Below, in pieces: positions 1-13,017 of a stretch of 64,000 bases of DNA. The stretch's first letter is position 1, and every line of letters begins with the position of its first letter. The notes beneath the pieces are model-generated. The model worked only from the letters and a program-made list of their open reading frames with translations. It was not told where the DNA came from and made no database searches. The stretch lies in NCBI RefSeq assembly GCF_964275005.1, contig NC_092686.1, positions 18,676,547 through 18,740,546 on the forward strand, written 5' to 3'. A program made the position numbers and the translations under genes. The stretch comes from Diadema setosum. Its lineage: Eukaryota > Echinodermata > Echinoidea > Diadematoida > Diadematidae.

Positions 1-160
1 TTTGCGCGTGTTGTTAATTTCGCGGTTGCGACGGTCTAACTGAACGTAACTATTTGCACGTTATTATTTTTGCGTGTTGTTATTTTCGCGGTTCAAAGGC
101 GATTCGCGAAATTCGTGAAAATAAAACCACTGCGAAAATCTCAGCTCGTACAGTATACTA
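1..160. mobile_element. Partial TCGCG-rich MITE copy
   Basis: The stretch repeats 'ttcgcg' and 'cgcgaaa' words on both strands and ends near 'acagtatacta', much like the complete short element at 1587-1781. The left part lies outside the window, so neither its ends nor a target duplication can be seen. No coding potential. Confidence 0.45.
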
Positions 161-535
161 AGACAATGGTTACCTCTTCATGAAAGAATAATATTTATAC
201 CTGGTACACAGTCCAGGGACATAGTAAACTATTTTGTTGGTTTCCAGGGCTTACATGGCTCTGCTTCAAAATATTTTATCATTTCATACAGATGTCTCAT
301 TCACTAATTTTTGCATAACAGTTCTTGGACAACTGATTGTATGTAATTGAGTGAGCTGATGATGTCATCTCCTTCTGATACTCCACTGATTGTATTAACA
401 AAACAAAAAGAAATTAACAAATTATCCCACCTTTCTGCTATGTACAAAAGGGTTAAACTATTTCATTTCTAGTTGAATTTTATGTCTAACAAAGAATGAT
501 CAACCGATATACAGAGCTTGTACATGTATCTGGAC

Positions 536-940
536 TTAAAGGGACTGTACAGTACTACAGTGAGTACTGGTTGAGGTGGGGATTCATGTTTTGAATATTC
601 CTAAGTGAGATAATGAGAAACCTCTTATGAAATATGAAAGGGCATGTAGTTTTAAGAAGGATTCAACATCTATTTGATGAAAATTGGTTTTCAAATGGCT
701 GAAATATCCAAAAAAGTGATAATAATAAAAAAGCGACAGGCCACGCCTTTTATTAGGATCTCTTTGATTCACCTTGTTTTTGGATATCTCAGCCATTTCA
801 AAACTGATTTTCATCAAATAAACTTTTGATACCCCTTAGAATTGCATGCTCTTTGACATCTCATAGAGTGGTTTCTGGATATCTCGCAAAATGTCATATG
901 CTAAATCCTCACCTCAACCAGCACTGTACACACCCTTTAA
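536..940. mobile_element. TTAA-flanked non-autonomous DNA transposon (about 400 bp)
   Basis: The ends are inverted: left AGGGACTGTACAG, right CTGTACACACCCT, and each is bordered by TTAA (536-539 and 937-940). The interior is also inverted around a centre near 735, with arms that carry 'ggatatctcagccatttcaa' on one strand and its relative on the other. Diverged relatives lie at 40405-40777 and 58884-59256. TTAA targets are typical of piggyBac and Kolobok superfamilies; no transposase is present, so the superfamily is inferred. Confidence 0.7.
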
Positions 941-1511
941 GACTGGAGCATTATTGTGTCTGAATGAAAATCAGGAAATTTCACAAATTTAAAGCTGTAT
1001 AAACTGTATGGGGAGTTGTGAGGGGATGACATCATCAATTTGCCATTTGCATTTATAATTAACATTGAATGTTCAGAACTGTTTTGAGAAAATTAGCAAA
1101 ACTTCATAACTTCCTTAATTTTCATCCAGTTTTGATCAAATTTTCATCACTGTGCTTAGAATATGTTACAATGCACTCCCATTATAACAAACATGGCTAC
1201 AATGTAAATAAAAAAAAATTCTCTTTACAACAAAGTGAATATTCAGGTCCAAAAATTGTCATCTTTATGTACTGAACTGTTTAACTGTTATGAATTTCGA
1301 TATAACCACAAAAAAAAAACCCAAAACAAAAAAAAAACAAAACAACAAAACAAAAAACAAAAAAACCTGGTTCCAAGGACATTTTTTAAAGGGAGTCAGC
1401 ACACTGAACCCTTTTTTCCCCTTTTTCCAGACTAGCTTTCAACTGGCTTATCTCGAAAGGGTGCGGCGCGGAGTGGAGCGGAGCGGAGCGCTCAACGCTA
1501 CCGTTCGAGAC
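941..1511. other. Non-coding spacer with A-rich tract
   Basis: Nothing gene-like seen. It holds an A/C-rich low-complexity run near 1308-1365 and a short GC-rich 'gagcggagcg' repeat near 1470-1490, just outside the palindrome that follows. Confidence 0.5.
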
Positions 1512-1586
1512 AAGGTCTCGAATGGGTGCGTGAGCTAGTCTTAGAAGCCAGACTTTTTGTACCCGTCATAGTTCGCGAGGGGACTA

Positions 1587-1781
1587 CTGTATAAGTGGTT
1601 ATTTTCGCGAGGGTTTAATTTTCGCGAATTTCGCAAATCACAGTTGGATCGCAAATTTAACAACACGCGAAAGTGTCGCCATACACTAGCGTAACAATGC
1701 CATGCAAGATAGCGTTGGTGTCAATTCGCGAAAACAACATCTCGCGAAAATATCTGTACGCGAAAATAACAGCTTATACAG
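1587..1781. mobile_element. 195-bp MITE with TA target, inserted in left arm of palindrome 1
   Basis: Terminal inverted repeats CTGTATAAGTGGTTATTTTC and CTGTATAAGCTGTTATTTTC enclose a 195-bp TCGCG-rich body; TA lies on each side (1585-1586, 1782-1783). The opposite palindrome arm (around 4065-4075) reads straight through the same site with a single TA, so the insertion point is shown within the window. A TA target suggests the Tc1/mariner group. Confidence 0.85.
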
Positions 1782-3270
1782 TATATGAAACAGGCTCCGT
1801 ATGCACACACACACACACACACACACAAATGCTACGCACTTCTAATCAATTCTGATTGTTTTATCTGACAAGGCTTGCTGGGAACCACCAAACTTAACAC
1901 ATAATTCTGAAATTCATTAGGCCTTATGAAAATTTCTCCAAAAACATGAAAATGCTACTTCTCGAGACATTTTACAGTGGATTTTCATTCTATTTGTTTT
2001 ATCTGATAGGGCATTGTAGGAGCTATCAAACATCTACACAGAATGCTGAATTAATTATGTTAATTTATGCAAATTTATGTCACGTCATGGGATCTACAAT
2101 GAGGGGACAAACGCCCAGTGTAATTTGCTGAATAACTTATGAAATACATGTAGTGTTGTATTTGTTTCTAATCAAAAAAACAAAACAAAACAAAACAAAA
2201 CCCCAAAAAAAGTACCAAGACAAACAATGTAAAACTGTCAAACATACTTTGGCGGCATGGTTGACGGTGGTAAGACTTGTTGTGGTCACGGTACCTATTA
2301 TTGCCTCTATCTGTAAGAACGAGTGAGCGGCAGAGGCGTCGATGGGGGGGGGGGGGGGGGGTAGAAGCATCCTTTTGCCCCAATAATTTCGGCAACGTAA
2401 AATTCATAAAACGCAATGCGAAAATATGTTCCAAAATACATTTTGAAGCCACTAAAATTTTCATGAAATACATTTTTTTTAAAGCTAATAAAAAGTTTTG
2501 GTACCTCAAAAGTTTCCCTGAATTTCCGTGTTTCAGGTTAAAGTACCTTTCATATAACTAACACTGTGAGACTCACTCGCCCCAAAGTGCTCTCATTTCT
2601 TAGTAATCATGCAATTAACTGCGACCAGCAGCCCTATACGCATAGCGTAATGGGGCTTCGCATTGTAGCATCCAGGATCATGACAGATTTAGTATCGCGG
2701 GTAAATATCAACTTAAAATCCAAAAAATTCTTCAATTGAAGACTTACCAATTAAATTGAAGTCTTGAAAACAGGCTTCGGGCAACGTTTGGTTCTGCCAA
2801 TAAGTCCCTTTCTGTTCGAATTGATGACTGAATGTGACTCTGTCGAGAGAACCTTGGAGAGCTACATACACTGATTACTACGGCCAGCACATACGCACAC
2901 ATCACATGCGAACAAATTTCAAATCCATGAACGGATAAGATGTTTGTGTGCGCATGCGCTGGCCGTCAATTCAGTGTACATAGCTCTCCCAAGGTCCTCT
3001 CGACCGAGTCACATTCAGTCATCAATTCGAACAGAAAGGGACTATTGGCAAAACCAAACGTTGCCCGAAGCCTGTTTTCAATACTTCAACTTAACTGGTA
3101 AGTCTTCAAATTGAAGAAATTTTTGGATTTTAAGTTGATATTTACCCGCGATACTAAATTTGTCATGATCCTGTAGGCTACAATGCGAAGCCCTATCTAG
3201 CTATGCGCATGGGGCTGCTGGTCGCAGTTAGCTACTCAGTATGCATACGGGGCTGCACGCTGCTGGTCGC

Positions 3271-3357
3271 AGTTATCATGCAATAATGGTTTCGTATAAT
3301 ACGTGTACTACCTCACCGCCGTACGGCGGCGGCTCTGGTACGAAACCATTATTGCAT
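3271..3357. mobile_element. Short hairpin element inserted in right arm of palindrome 1
   Basis: A 20-bp inverted repeat (TCATGCAATAATGGTTTCGT and its complement) encloses a GC-rich centre containing ccgccgtacggcgg. The left arm (about 2607-2620) lacks this block and keeps only 'tcatgcaatta', so this is an insertion of about 85 bp after the palindrome formed. Confidence 0.6.
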
Positions 3358-4149
3358 GAAAGACATGAGAGCACTTTGGGGCCCCTTAGTCTCACAGTGT
3401 TAGTTATATGAAAGGTACTTTAACCTGAAACACAAGCTATTGACAAGGAAATTCAGGGAAACTTTTGAGGTAATACCAAAACTTTGTATTATCTTTAAGC
3501 TTTTGCCCCCCTCCCCCCCCCCCCCCCCCCCCATCCAAAACATGGATCAACGCCGCTGGTGATCGGATGTGAGGTAGCTCATGAAATTACGAATCCTTTT
3601 CATTGAAGAAACGCGTGCTGTCAAGATTTCCCACTTTGCCCATGAGACCTCTCTAAAAGTATTATGGGATGGACAGCTGACCGCCCCTCCATCTAGATCT
3701 TGTGTATGATGATCGAGGCGGACGGTGGTGGACTGGACTGGTGGTGTCAATATTATGTACCTTCATACCAAATTGTATAAAAATCCATCTGTTACAGTAA
3801 TCTCACGTGTTTGAATGAAACCAATTTAGCTATTTTGCATTGAAAAAGTATGACCTACATACTATAGAATGAAAATCCACTGTAAATGTCTTGAGAAATA
3901 GCATTTTCATGTTTTTGGAGAAAATTTCATAAGGCCTAATGAATTTCAGAATTATGTGTTAAGTTTGGTAGCTCCCAGTAAACCCTATCAGATAAAATAA
4001 TCAGAGTCGATTAGGAGAAGCATTTGTATGTGTGTGTGTGTGTGTGTGCGCGTACGGAGCCTGTTTCATATAATCCCCTTGCGAACTATGACTGGTACAA
4101 AAAATCTGGCCTCTAAGACTAGCTTACGCACCCATTCGAGACTAGCCCC

Positions 4150-4215
4150 CCCCCCCCCCCAAAAAAAAAAAATAAATAAAAATAAATAAAAATAAATAAA
4201 TAAATAAATAAATTG
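4150..4215. repeat. C-run, A-run and (AAATA)n microsatellite
   Basis: A poly-C run, a poly-A run and then tandem 'aaataaataa' units directly follow the right end of palindrome 1. Confidence 0.9.
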
Positions 4216-5394
4216 AATAAACTAGTCCTGCAGTTTTTTTTTTAATGTTTATCCTGGTAATAATTTAAATTTCCTCAGAATTTAATGATTGCATTTAAGC
4301 TGGCTGCAATCTTGGCAAAGTTATGTAGGAAAACCTACAACTGTGTATATCATCCTCTTCAAAATAAGTCTCACCTACTATAAAAGCTTTTTGCCAAGCT
4401 GTTAAAGTGTCAGTGGTTTCAACACCCATGTAGTAATTGCCAGTAAAGTCGTTTTGAAGTAAAGAGATTTGACATGTCATAAATATTCATACATTAGTAG
4501 ATGAACTTGAATTTAACTGGGTGGCAGGATGCATATGCAGAACTCAACAAACATCCAATGTCATGAAAAGAACCAATAATTTAAACATAAAAATGAAATG
4601 TAAATTTTGAAAACAAACAAACTAATTTTGTGATTAACACTCCCAGGTTGACATGAATTTAGGTATACAGATCTATTGGAATTTATTTACCGGTATGTCA
4701 TAGAGGGTTCTAATGTCTGATAGTGGTAAGCTGTATAAACTGTGTATTGCAGGAGCACAGACAATATGCTGATGTGGGATGCGAAAATAAAGCAGTATTA
4801 CGCGTTAGGCCTTAATTTATTTTGATTCTCATTTTGAATCCGTCTGTATGGCCTTAATGGCACTAGTGTACTTTCGAACCTGTTTGTCAAATGATTTCCA
4901 AACATGCACAAACTCACTCTAAATGTCCAACAGCCTTGAGTATTTGCATCTGAGTGAGATTCAAGGCCAGTAGAAAAGAAATTTTCACCATTTTGACACT
5001 TTTACACTTGTCGAATTATGTCGATAGCAGCTAGTACGCTCCGCGACAACTGCGTTACACAGGAGTAGACAGCGCAGCACGGTGTACACACATTCACAGC
5101 AGCGAGCACCACGATTGATCTAAATGTAGCTAACAGCGATCAGAGCACGTTCTTCTATGGTATCTTTGAAAAGATAATACTTTTCTGCCTTTCTCTCGGT
5201 GCGGCTTGTAGTTGCAGGAGTGAATGAGGATTGGGGTTGTTCATGTTGTGTGTGTTTGTCTGTGTGTACATGAGCGCGCTTACATGTGTGTGAGGGTGTG
5301 TGTGTTTGTGTATGTGTATGTGTGTGAACGAAAGAAGATTGTGAAAAATGTGGTTATAAGACAAGGCTAGGGTGAAAAAAACAGGCCTATAAAG
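4216..5394. other. Non-coding spacer
   Basis: AT-rich single-copy-looking DNA with no reading frame that resembles a protein. A TG-rich low-complexity stretch occupies about 5240-5325. Nothing else recognised. Confidence 0.4.
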
Positions 5395-5960
5395 CCAATA
5401 ATATGGCTCGAAAAAGGGGGGGGGGGAAGGAAATGAAAGAAAATATAAAAAATGGAAAAAATGAAACAAAAGGTTTACAAAATAGAGAGTACACTAAAAG
5501 ATAATGGAAGGACAGAAAGAGAAACTTGCATTATAAAGGAAAGCAAGGGAGAGATGGATATGTTTGAAAAGAACAGAGGAAAGCAAAGAAAAAATTTATA
5601 GATTGAAAACAGAAGAGCACTAATAGAATGAGAGATGAATTATAACTGGACAAAACCAAAGATGAATAGGAAGGAAAGAAAAAATTTATTCTGGTTGAAA
5701 AGGAAATTAAAGAAAAGGATTCATTAGAAAGACATAAAAAAGATACTGGAGAGGATAGAAAGGAAAGACCCTTGTAGTTGGAGGGAAAACAACCCATGAA
5801 GGAAACAAAGAACAATTAGGGAGAAAGTACAGTTTAGATTAGATAATTGAGAAAGTTAAACAAGAATAAAACCATAAAATAGCAGAGAAGTGATTGATAG
5901 GAAGGAAAAGAAAAATTTAACTATAGCTTCTACCTGAAAATGAAAGAAGAAAAGATAGAA
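5395..5960 (+). repeat. Purine-rich strand-asymmetric tract
   Basis: About 560 bases in which the plus strand is strongly biased to A and G (repeated 'aaagaaaggaaag' words), beginning with a G-run near 5417. The long minus-strand frames here are phenylalanine/serine-rich translations of the tract and not genes. Confidence 0.7.
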
Positions 5961-6157
5961 AAGAAAGAAAAAGATATAAGTGGCAGCACACACTCGCGCA
6001 CCCGCTCAACCGCTTTGAAGCTACAACTGCTAATGCAAAACTTGGCCGAGGAAAAGAAAAAAAAAAACGACACCATAGAAAAAGCCGCAGTGTGGCTACA
6101 TTGGCAAAATCGTGAAATCGGCCCCACCGGAGTGCATGTGCCCCCGTGCGCAAGCAA

Positions 6158-6198
6158 GGTTAGGTTAGGGTTAGGGTTTAGGGTTAGGTTAGGGTTGT
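6158..6198 (+). repeat. Short interstitial TTAGGG array
   Basis: About 40 bases of degenerate telomeric repeat (TTAGG, TTAGGG, TTTAGGG units), G-rich on the plus strand. Too short to be a chromosome end; flanking sequence is ordinary. Confidence 0.75.
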
Positions 6199-6199
6199 A

Positions 6200-8574
6200 T
6201 TCATGGTAGGGTGTCTGGTAGATTTTTGCAACTGGAGAAATACACGTCATTTCACACAAAAACATACATAAATAATGTCCATAGTTAACATAATACATGT
6301 GCAAAATTTCTCACCATAATCATAACGGTGAAGTTATGAGCAAATAAAAACAGTGTATTTTTCATCCTTGCGCTGCTAAAACCTTGGCGATAAAGTGGGT
6401 CGCGAGCGTAATGAAAATTCACTGTCAAACGCACTCCAGTGGGCAATGCTATTCACTGCGTTTATCACATTATCAAAGCGCACATGTTTCTATAAAGGCT
6501 AAGCGCGCATCCTTGTCAGCTTGCACACCTACCCAGCTACTCTAGTAGCTGCGAGGCCCGCTTCGATCCCGCGGCACGTACTTGCACTCGCACGCACTGG
6601 TTTTCTCTGTGATGTCATAATATACATCATGTATGCATGCCAGCAATCGGTACTGTGCTATCGCGCTATCTACCGTACTGCATGCACTTACGGTTAAATA
6701 TTAGCAGCTGGGCAAATACAACACGGAAAGTGAGCAACCGAGGTCGCATACAGAAAAATTTATTGGTCCGGAGGAATATTTACTCATTTTTGACATTAAC
6801 GGTTCTCTTCCATGAGAAAGGATTCCGTGAAGCTAGACGTACAGTGTAGTCTCCGCAGAACATATTTCTGTACACGGGTTTACGAGATCGATGACCCAGT
6901 ATGCAGTACGTATAAACGTCGGTCTAACAGCACGGCGGAGTAAAAGCGCACACAGTAGTCAGTGGTGCATGTGCAACGCTATAGCTTTTGGTCTACAGAT
7001 TGCATGGAGACGCGCACATGTACTCACATTATGTACCGGCGGTGCGCTATGCTGTGCGGAGGCTGAACATTGAACCTATATGCAAAACCGACTCGACTGT
7101 TCTGGAGCTTCGCATAAGTGCGTGCCGTAACCATGAGTCATGGCGTGTAACTACGTGTCTAAGACTCGTAGGCCCCGCCTCACTCAGTTCGCTGATGCTG
7201 TTACTATGCTGACAAGGTATCCCGTTGAATAAGCGAAAAACCAATGCTGTTTTTGGATTCAGCACCATTGAATCCTCCAACACCAGCCTGGTGAGTTTCA
7301 CAGTCGACGGAACAGCTGAGTTATAGCGATGTTTAGGCTTAAATCTGAATTTAGGTAGCAATACGTCTTGATATCTGAACTCATCATAGGACGAGAAGAA
7401 TGAGACCACCACAAGGCTGAAGCTTTTATGTGATACCAAATTTATGGGGATTTGTTCCCGGGATGAACCCGTGAAAATGCCTGAAAGGTGATTTTCAGCC
7501 AAAATTGTGGGTCCCCTTTCCGACCAAACGCCCGCCCTAAATTTGCCCATTGCCCAACACGCACTGAACGCATCTGAAAGTCGTAAGTTTATTTGAAAAT
7601 GCTAGCGCTGTTGCAACCAAAATGTGACTTCCGTGATATCATATGTATCGAAAATAATATGATAGATTTCTCTTAATATTGTAAAAAAAAATGTTTTGAA
7701 GTAGTTTTATGCTCTTTATGCATAGAGACCTAGGTCAAAGATGACTTGTGAACTCGCGACTTGTGCGTGAATTTTGAAGGGGATGACAAAGCACATCGCG
7801 CTACCGACGCCCTATTTATGGTGGTTAAATTGACCGTTGAATTAGTTGAGGGACATAGGGAGTCCTTCCGAGAATAAAAAGTTGAAGACCAAAGAAAAAA
7901 AATGAGAGAAAGGGAGGACGAAAGATGCTATGCTGTGGAAATCAGCCTCACCGCTGTGTCAATCTCGCGTAAACGGCATTTGGTAGGACCGTGTTCACGA
8001 ATATGTGGAAGAAAGCCCCACCCCCACCGCCGTGCTTATCTACCGATGAACGCCACATGGTGGGGCTGAAATCACGAGTATAAACAGGTGAGCTGCCGTA
8101 GTGAGTACGGACACGCAGTGCCCGTGGTCATGGTGGTGGGGCCTATTTTATGAGTATGCCGCTACATTCAGACCAAATGATAGACCCGAAGTGCATGCGC
8201 TGAACGTATTTGTACTGTGCTTGCGTACAGAGCAGTATTTTCACTTGACCGAAAGATCGGTCTGTATCTGTCCGTCGGGGAATGTTCCGCCGAGACTGCG
8301 TCTGGCTTCACGGATCCCCTCCATATACAGACCGAAGTCAATGATCCCAGCTCCTGTGTGGAGCAACGCGCACAGATCAAACGTTACGATAAACCAAATT
8401 TCAGACTGCTTTTTTACATTCAAACAAGTTTGACATGACATGACACATTATGCAGCAATATTTGGGGTTAATTTCTCACATTGTGCAATCGAAATACTCA
8501 CAGTAACTCGGTTATAATGCAGAAATTTTATCCATATCGCAACATCGCCGTTCGCTAGCAGTAAGTCGCCATTT
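6200..8574. other. Non-coding or unrecognised region
   Basis: Moderately GC-rich with scattered CpG. The longest frame is a 167-codon minus-strand ORF (7047-7550) that matches no family I know and has no clear splice or start context, so it is not called a gene. No repeat structure was seen apart from short hairpins. Confidence 0.35.
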
Positions 8575-8668
8575 TGAATCTGTAAACCAATCACATGCGA
8601 GGTACGTGTTTAGTGAAAAAAAAAAACAAGTAGAAACTACCTCGCATGTGATTGGCTAATAGATTCAT
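8575..8668. mobile_element. Small hairpin MITE-like element
   Basis: About 30-bp inverted arms (CCAATCACATGCGAGGTA and its complement ending 'gattggctaatagattca') surround an A-run. Each arm carries a CCAAT box by sequence; no target duplication is clear. Confidence 0.5.
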
Positions 8669-8929
8669 ACTGTATGTTTCTGCAGTTTGAACGTGACGAC
8701 GCGACGGGCTGGTTGATGTGTGTTTTACGTTGAAAATTCTACCGATATGTTGGATTATTCATTAATCTGGTGAGTGTAGTCTATTCTTGAAGTTGATATA
8801 ACTATACAAGCTTAAATTTGCCGACCTAGGGCCGTGAATTAGACGCAATCGAGAAGGGTGAGGTACCTCACCAAATTTTCCATAGAGACAGTGGTTAAGA
8901 ATATCCACACAGCAATGGGTACTGGTACC

Positions 8930-8995
8930 TTCCGTCTGTCTACGGAGGACAGCGTCAATGGCAAAATATAAAAGAGTCCTCCGGACAGACGGATC
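8930..8995. repeat. Inverted repeat
   Basis: CCGTCTGTCTACGGAGGAC on the left pairs imperfectly with GTCCTCCGGACAGACGG on the right around a 25-base loop. No target duplication recognised. Confidence 0.55.
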
Positions 8996-9011
8996 TTTCT
9001 GTCTACATTTT

Positions 9012-9098
9012 CACTAACCCCGGCGCGGGGCGCTGTAAAATTTACACAGTATACGGTACGTACTGGGCCTGGGGTCGCTGCTGCGGTTACATTTTTAC
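9012..9098. repeat. Copy of a short GC-rich dispersed repeat
   Basis: The words CCCCGGCGCGGGGCGCTGTA, GGGGTCGCTGCTGCGGTTAC and a cag/taacgt middle recur at 42495-42558 (inverted) and 56066-56130, so this is a dispersed family, also found at the inner ends of the giant inverted repeat. Confidence 0.6.
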
Positions 9099-12000
9099 CT
9101 GAATTTCAAGCGATCAAGATTTCCCAATAATTCTCCGACATTTGTAAATACTAAAAGCGTTAAAAGTTTCTATTCGACTTTGGAGACCTAACCATATTAG
9201 ATGAATGTATTTTACTAGGTTACTGAATAACAAGCAAGGGTCAGTTTTCATGTGCATGTTTGGAGATGATTTTGACAAACAGGTGCAAAAGTACACTGTC
9301 ACTAGCGCCGCCTTAGGCAAGGTCTAAGAGTATTAGACAAGAGGAAGAACCTACTTCCGAACCGTAAATTTTACATGCATAGAGGATAGTCAGGTCAGAC
9401 CATTGCATTGCGAGCGAGCTGATCCTACGACCCATACCCATGCTATGTATTGCTTACCAATCTGACTGTCACCACACGATACACCTTTCCTACGACGGTG
9501 CCGTTGCACCTCTCCTGATCCTGCCGGCCTGTAGGTGTCGTTGCAAGGCTCTTCAAGCGCTAGAAACTTTGGTTAGCGAAAAGACAATGTTCTCTATCCG
9601 TGGCGTGGATCCGGAGAAGTACATGATTTCGCCGTCATAAGTGCACCTCTCCAAGCTAAACCTTATGGAGTCTGTCATAGATGTGGTATGAGCGATGAGA
9701 GTCGATTGGGACCTGTACATGTCGGAGATCAGAGATACGAGAGAATATTGTTTACGTCAGTCAAGCGAGCGAGCGAGGGTACGGTACGGGTGCGTCGCGC
9801 AGCGCAGCGAGCTTGCATGGATGGGAGGGGCAATCCCACATGAACGAAGCGGTTCCACCAGTGTAGTCTGGCTCCCAGACCATCTTCTCGTACGTATACC
9901 AATTTCCTTCCTAGCATATTAACGCCCTCTAACGACAAAAGAAGTAGCAGGTTCAGCTGGATGGTCAATCGTATCATCTAATCAGGGCAATAAGCCAGTT
10001 CGCAGTTCCACTTTGGGCATGAGCAGAAGAAAGGTCATTCGTACCAACAAGCATGTTGGCATATGTGATGTAATGATTATTCATGTAATCCTAAGGGCCT
10101 ATAAATGCTGCTTGCCGGCACATCCACCTGACGGCAAAAGTGGTATTTGGTAATATCAATAGAAAGAGATTGTTAATACATTCAAAGCAAAATAATGAAA
10201 TTGATGCTTTCTCAAGTGTTAATTGACGGATCATTCTAGCCATCTAGTCTACGCAAGTTCATTCTTTGTTTGGACAGGTTCAATGAATTCCATAATATTT
10301 GTTACATAAAGTTTACGCATTAATATCGCTAAAAAAATAAGTGAAGTGCCCCTAACCGACTGCAAAAAAAAAAGAAAAAAAAAGAAAAAAAAGAAAGGTC
10401 ATTCGGCCTAATGTGCCCATGAGCTAACTCCGAAATGGCTTATTACCTCCCGAGGGTAATTCCAGCCCCCCCCCCCCCCCCCCCCCGCCTATCATCTACT
10501 GGTTAGTGATAATCCAATCCATCCAATCTCCGCTTCCCCATTACAACTGACGTCTTTGCATAAGATAACGTTGCACTTTTACAAATAATTCAAATTTATA
10601 ATCTTGAGGCCACCCTTTCCCTACTAGATCCTGATACTAGCAACAGACAGTACTCTTTAAACCACCTGCTTAAACCCTGATTTTCCCTTTCCATGTGAAT
10701 TCGAAACAATTGTCTGCATTTCTGCAAACGCTCACTTTGGAACAGCGCACATCAGTGGCGACGGGGGAGCACCGGTCGCGCGCTCCCCTTTAATTTTTCT
10801 TAAAACAAAAGAAATACAAAGAAAAGAAAAGAAAAGAAAAGAAAAGAAAAGAAAAGAAAAGTGGTGCTTGCCAATCCCCTTTAATTTTCGACTGTAGCGG
10901 TTGTCAGGCCGTGAAACCCTGAAGTGGCACGAGAAACGGCACGGGAAGTCCCTCCCCCCCCCCTTTTTTTGTGTTTTGCTTGTCAGCTGATTAAACTCGG
11001 AAGTGGTACCATATACATATTATTTTGGAATTCCTGGATCCGTCCCTTCACAGGACTGTTATAACACACATCAGCTTTGACGATGCAAACGCCTTTACCA
11101 AATGAATTTCCCCTGTATATAACTGTCAAGTCGAGTTGTTCCCATCATTTGAAAAGTCCATTTTGCTAAGTATATAGCCTTATAATGATATAATATAGCT
11201 CCTCCTATTATGAAGAAAAACATTCCCCGATGGTTTTCATTTTTGTTGCCATATTATTTCCAAAAGGTATAATAATTGCATTTATACCTTTTTTCATTTA
11301 CCCATATCCTCATTACATTCGTTTTCCTTATTATACAATTCAAAACCTCTTCTTTGCATCGTAAATTGTCTATATTTTCCCGAACAGCAACTCTTTATCT
11401 TTAAAGGAGTCATGTCTGCGCACAATACTTGCCTCACTTCAAAAGCATCAAGATTGATTCACATCATTAATCCCATGAGATGACGTATACTTAAATCACT
11501 ATTGTAGAAAGTAGTATGTAATATTATACGGAAGCCCTACTCGTGCCTTATGTCAATTTTGATGTAATGTAACTGGTTGAAAACCATCATTTTGTTCACA
11601 ACTGTACCGATCCCATTAAGTAAGCCTATACACATAGATTATTTTAACCCTGTCTCAAAATTGAGCTCAAACTGAAATAACTGAGTAAAATACCTTTAAA
11701 ATGAAATGGGTATAGAAATGTCTATTTCTTGCAATTTCACAGAGAACAATCATGTCGTATATTTTTAGCTTCTGAAGTGCTTCTGCAACTTCATCCAATG
11801 GTCTGAGACAATGATTTCACATAAAACCCCTTTTATTCGCCTTCACCGTGCGATCCGTATCAAGTATAAAAGTTGACGCAATAGATCTGTAAACATTCTT
11901 CTCAATCTTAAACCCCCGGCCCCATGGCGGCTGGCAGCATACCCTTTTCGCATAGCTTCATTTAAAATATATCAAGGGAATCATAACTCAATCATCCTAT

Positions 12001-12744
12001 ATTGGAGATTTAATCAGTTATATATCGTAATTTTTAATGTTTCAAGTCATCCATATAGATTATCTTTTGAGTTTCTTGTCATGAACGCTATTCTCTAAGT
12101 TTTGTGTTTCACTTTGCATGCGTGTATGGCACTTTTCCTCTCCTCTCCTTATGTCCTTTGACACTTTGAGCTCGCACTAAAAAACAAAAACAAAAAACAA
12201 AAAACCCAACATTAATAGCGTATTTAAATACTTTCTCACTTTCTCATTTTCATTAAAACCCGAACAAGGGACTGAACTTTAAACTGTTTTAATCCCTTTC
12301 AAAGCGTCCTTCCACTATCATTTCCACGTTCTCTCCTTCCCAAACTCTTTATCCGCACACAAACGTATGAATTTCACATTATAATTTCCCGTAAGAAACA
12401 TCATTTTCATTATTTGCTAAGACCCGAGTGGTCAGGAATGACTGATGTAATTTCTCATAATAGAGCCGTTTTCCCCCCTGAAGATTATTCGATTTTAATC
12501 TATGGGCGGCTTGACCGATGGTTTTTTCTTTTCTAAGTCTGGATTTTGTTCCATGTATTGATATATCAACCAGATCAACTTTCCCTAGGAAAAAAACAAA
12601 AACAAAACAAAACACACACACAGTCCAAATCATGTCTAAATTCAGTATCAGAATTTTTCTCAGACCTATGTAATCCATACACAGTGGGATGTTGCATGCA
12701 CATGATACACACATACCTGCATTCACACTCACTCTCATAATAGG
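9099..12744. other. Gene-poor spacer with simple repeats
   Basis: No protein recognised. It includes the mini-hairpin GTCTGGCTCCCAGAC near 9868, an A/G run at 10366-10396, a poly-C run near 10466-10486, and an (AAAAG)n microsatellite at about 10817-10861. From 11000 to 12370 it is plain AT-rich DNA. Confidence 0.45.
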
Positions 12745-13017
12745 GTGCACGTCACGAGACCGACACCCACGAGTCATACAGCCATCACACGAGTCATACA
12801 GCCCATGACACTATAAGCAAACAAGGCCCACGAGACCGACACCGTGTTGTATCTGTCAAACCATGGAGCTACTAAGTCTCTGTTAGTATGTACAGGTTCA
12901 ATTCAATTCAATTGGCAAATTTATTCCCGTTTTTCGACAATAAGAATATAATATGCATCTCACTTTCTTCAGTGACAGAAATCATGTGAACAAAACAATG
13001 CGCGCCCTTACGAAAAA

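Larger units (their letters stand above)
1512..4147. repeat. Large imperfect palindrome 1
   Basis: The sequence from about 1512 to 2905 is repeated in reverse complement from about 2920 to 4147. Anchors: 'tctcgaatgggtgcg' (1515) against 'cgcacccattcgaga' (4130); 'catgaaaatgctacttctcg' (1945) against its complement near 3895-3915; the G-run at 2345 against the C-run at 3510; 'ctgactgaatgtgactc' region (2826) against 3010. The arms differ by scattered substitutions and by two insertions, listed separately. No protein was recognised in the arms. It behaves like a fold-back element or an old inverted duplication. Confidence 0.85.

Noticed and set aside
7047-7550. 167-codon minus-strand frame
   Set aside because: Unbroken but unrecognised, with no splice, promoter or repeat context; could be chance in a GC-richer patch.
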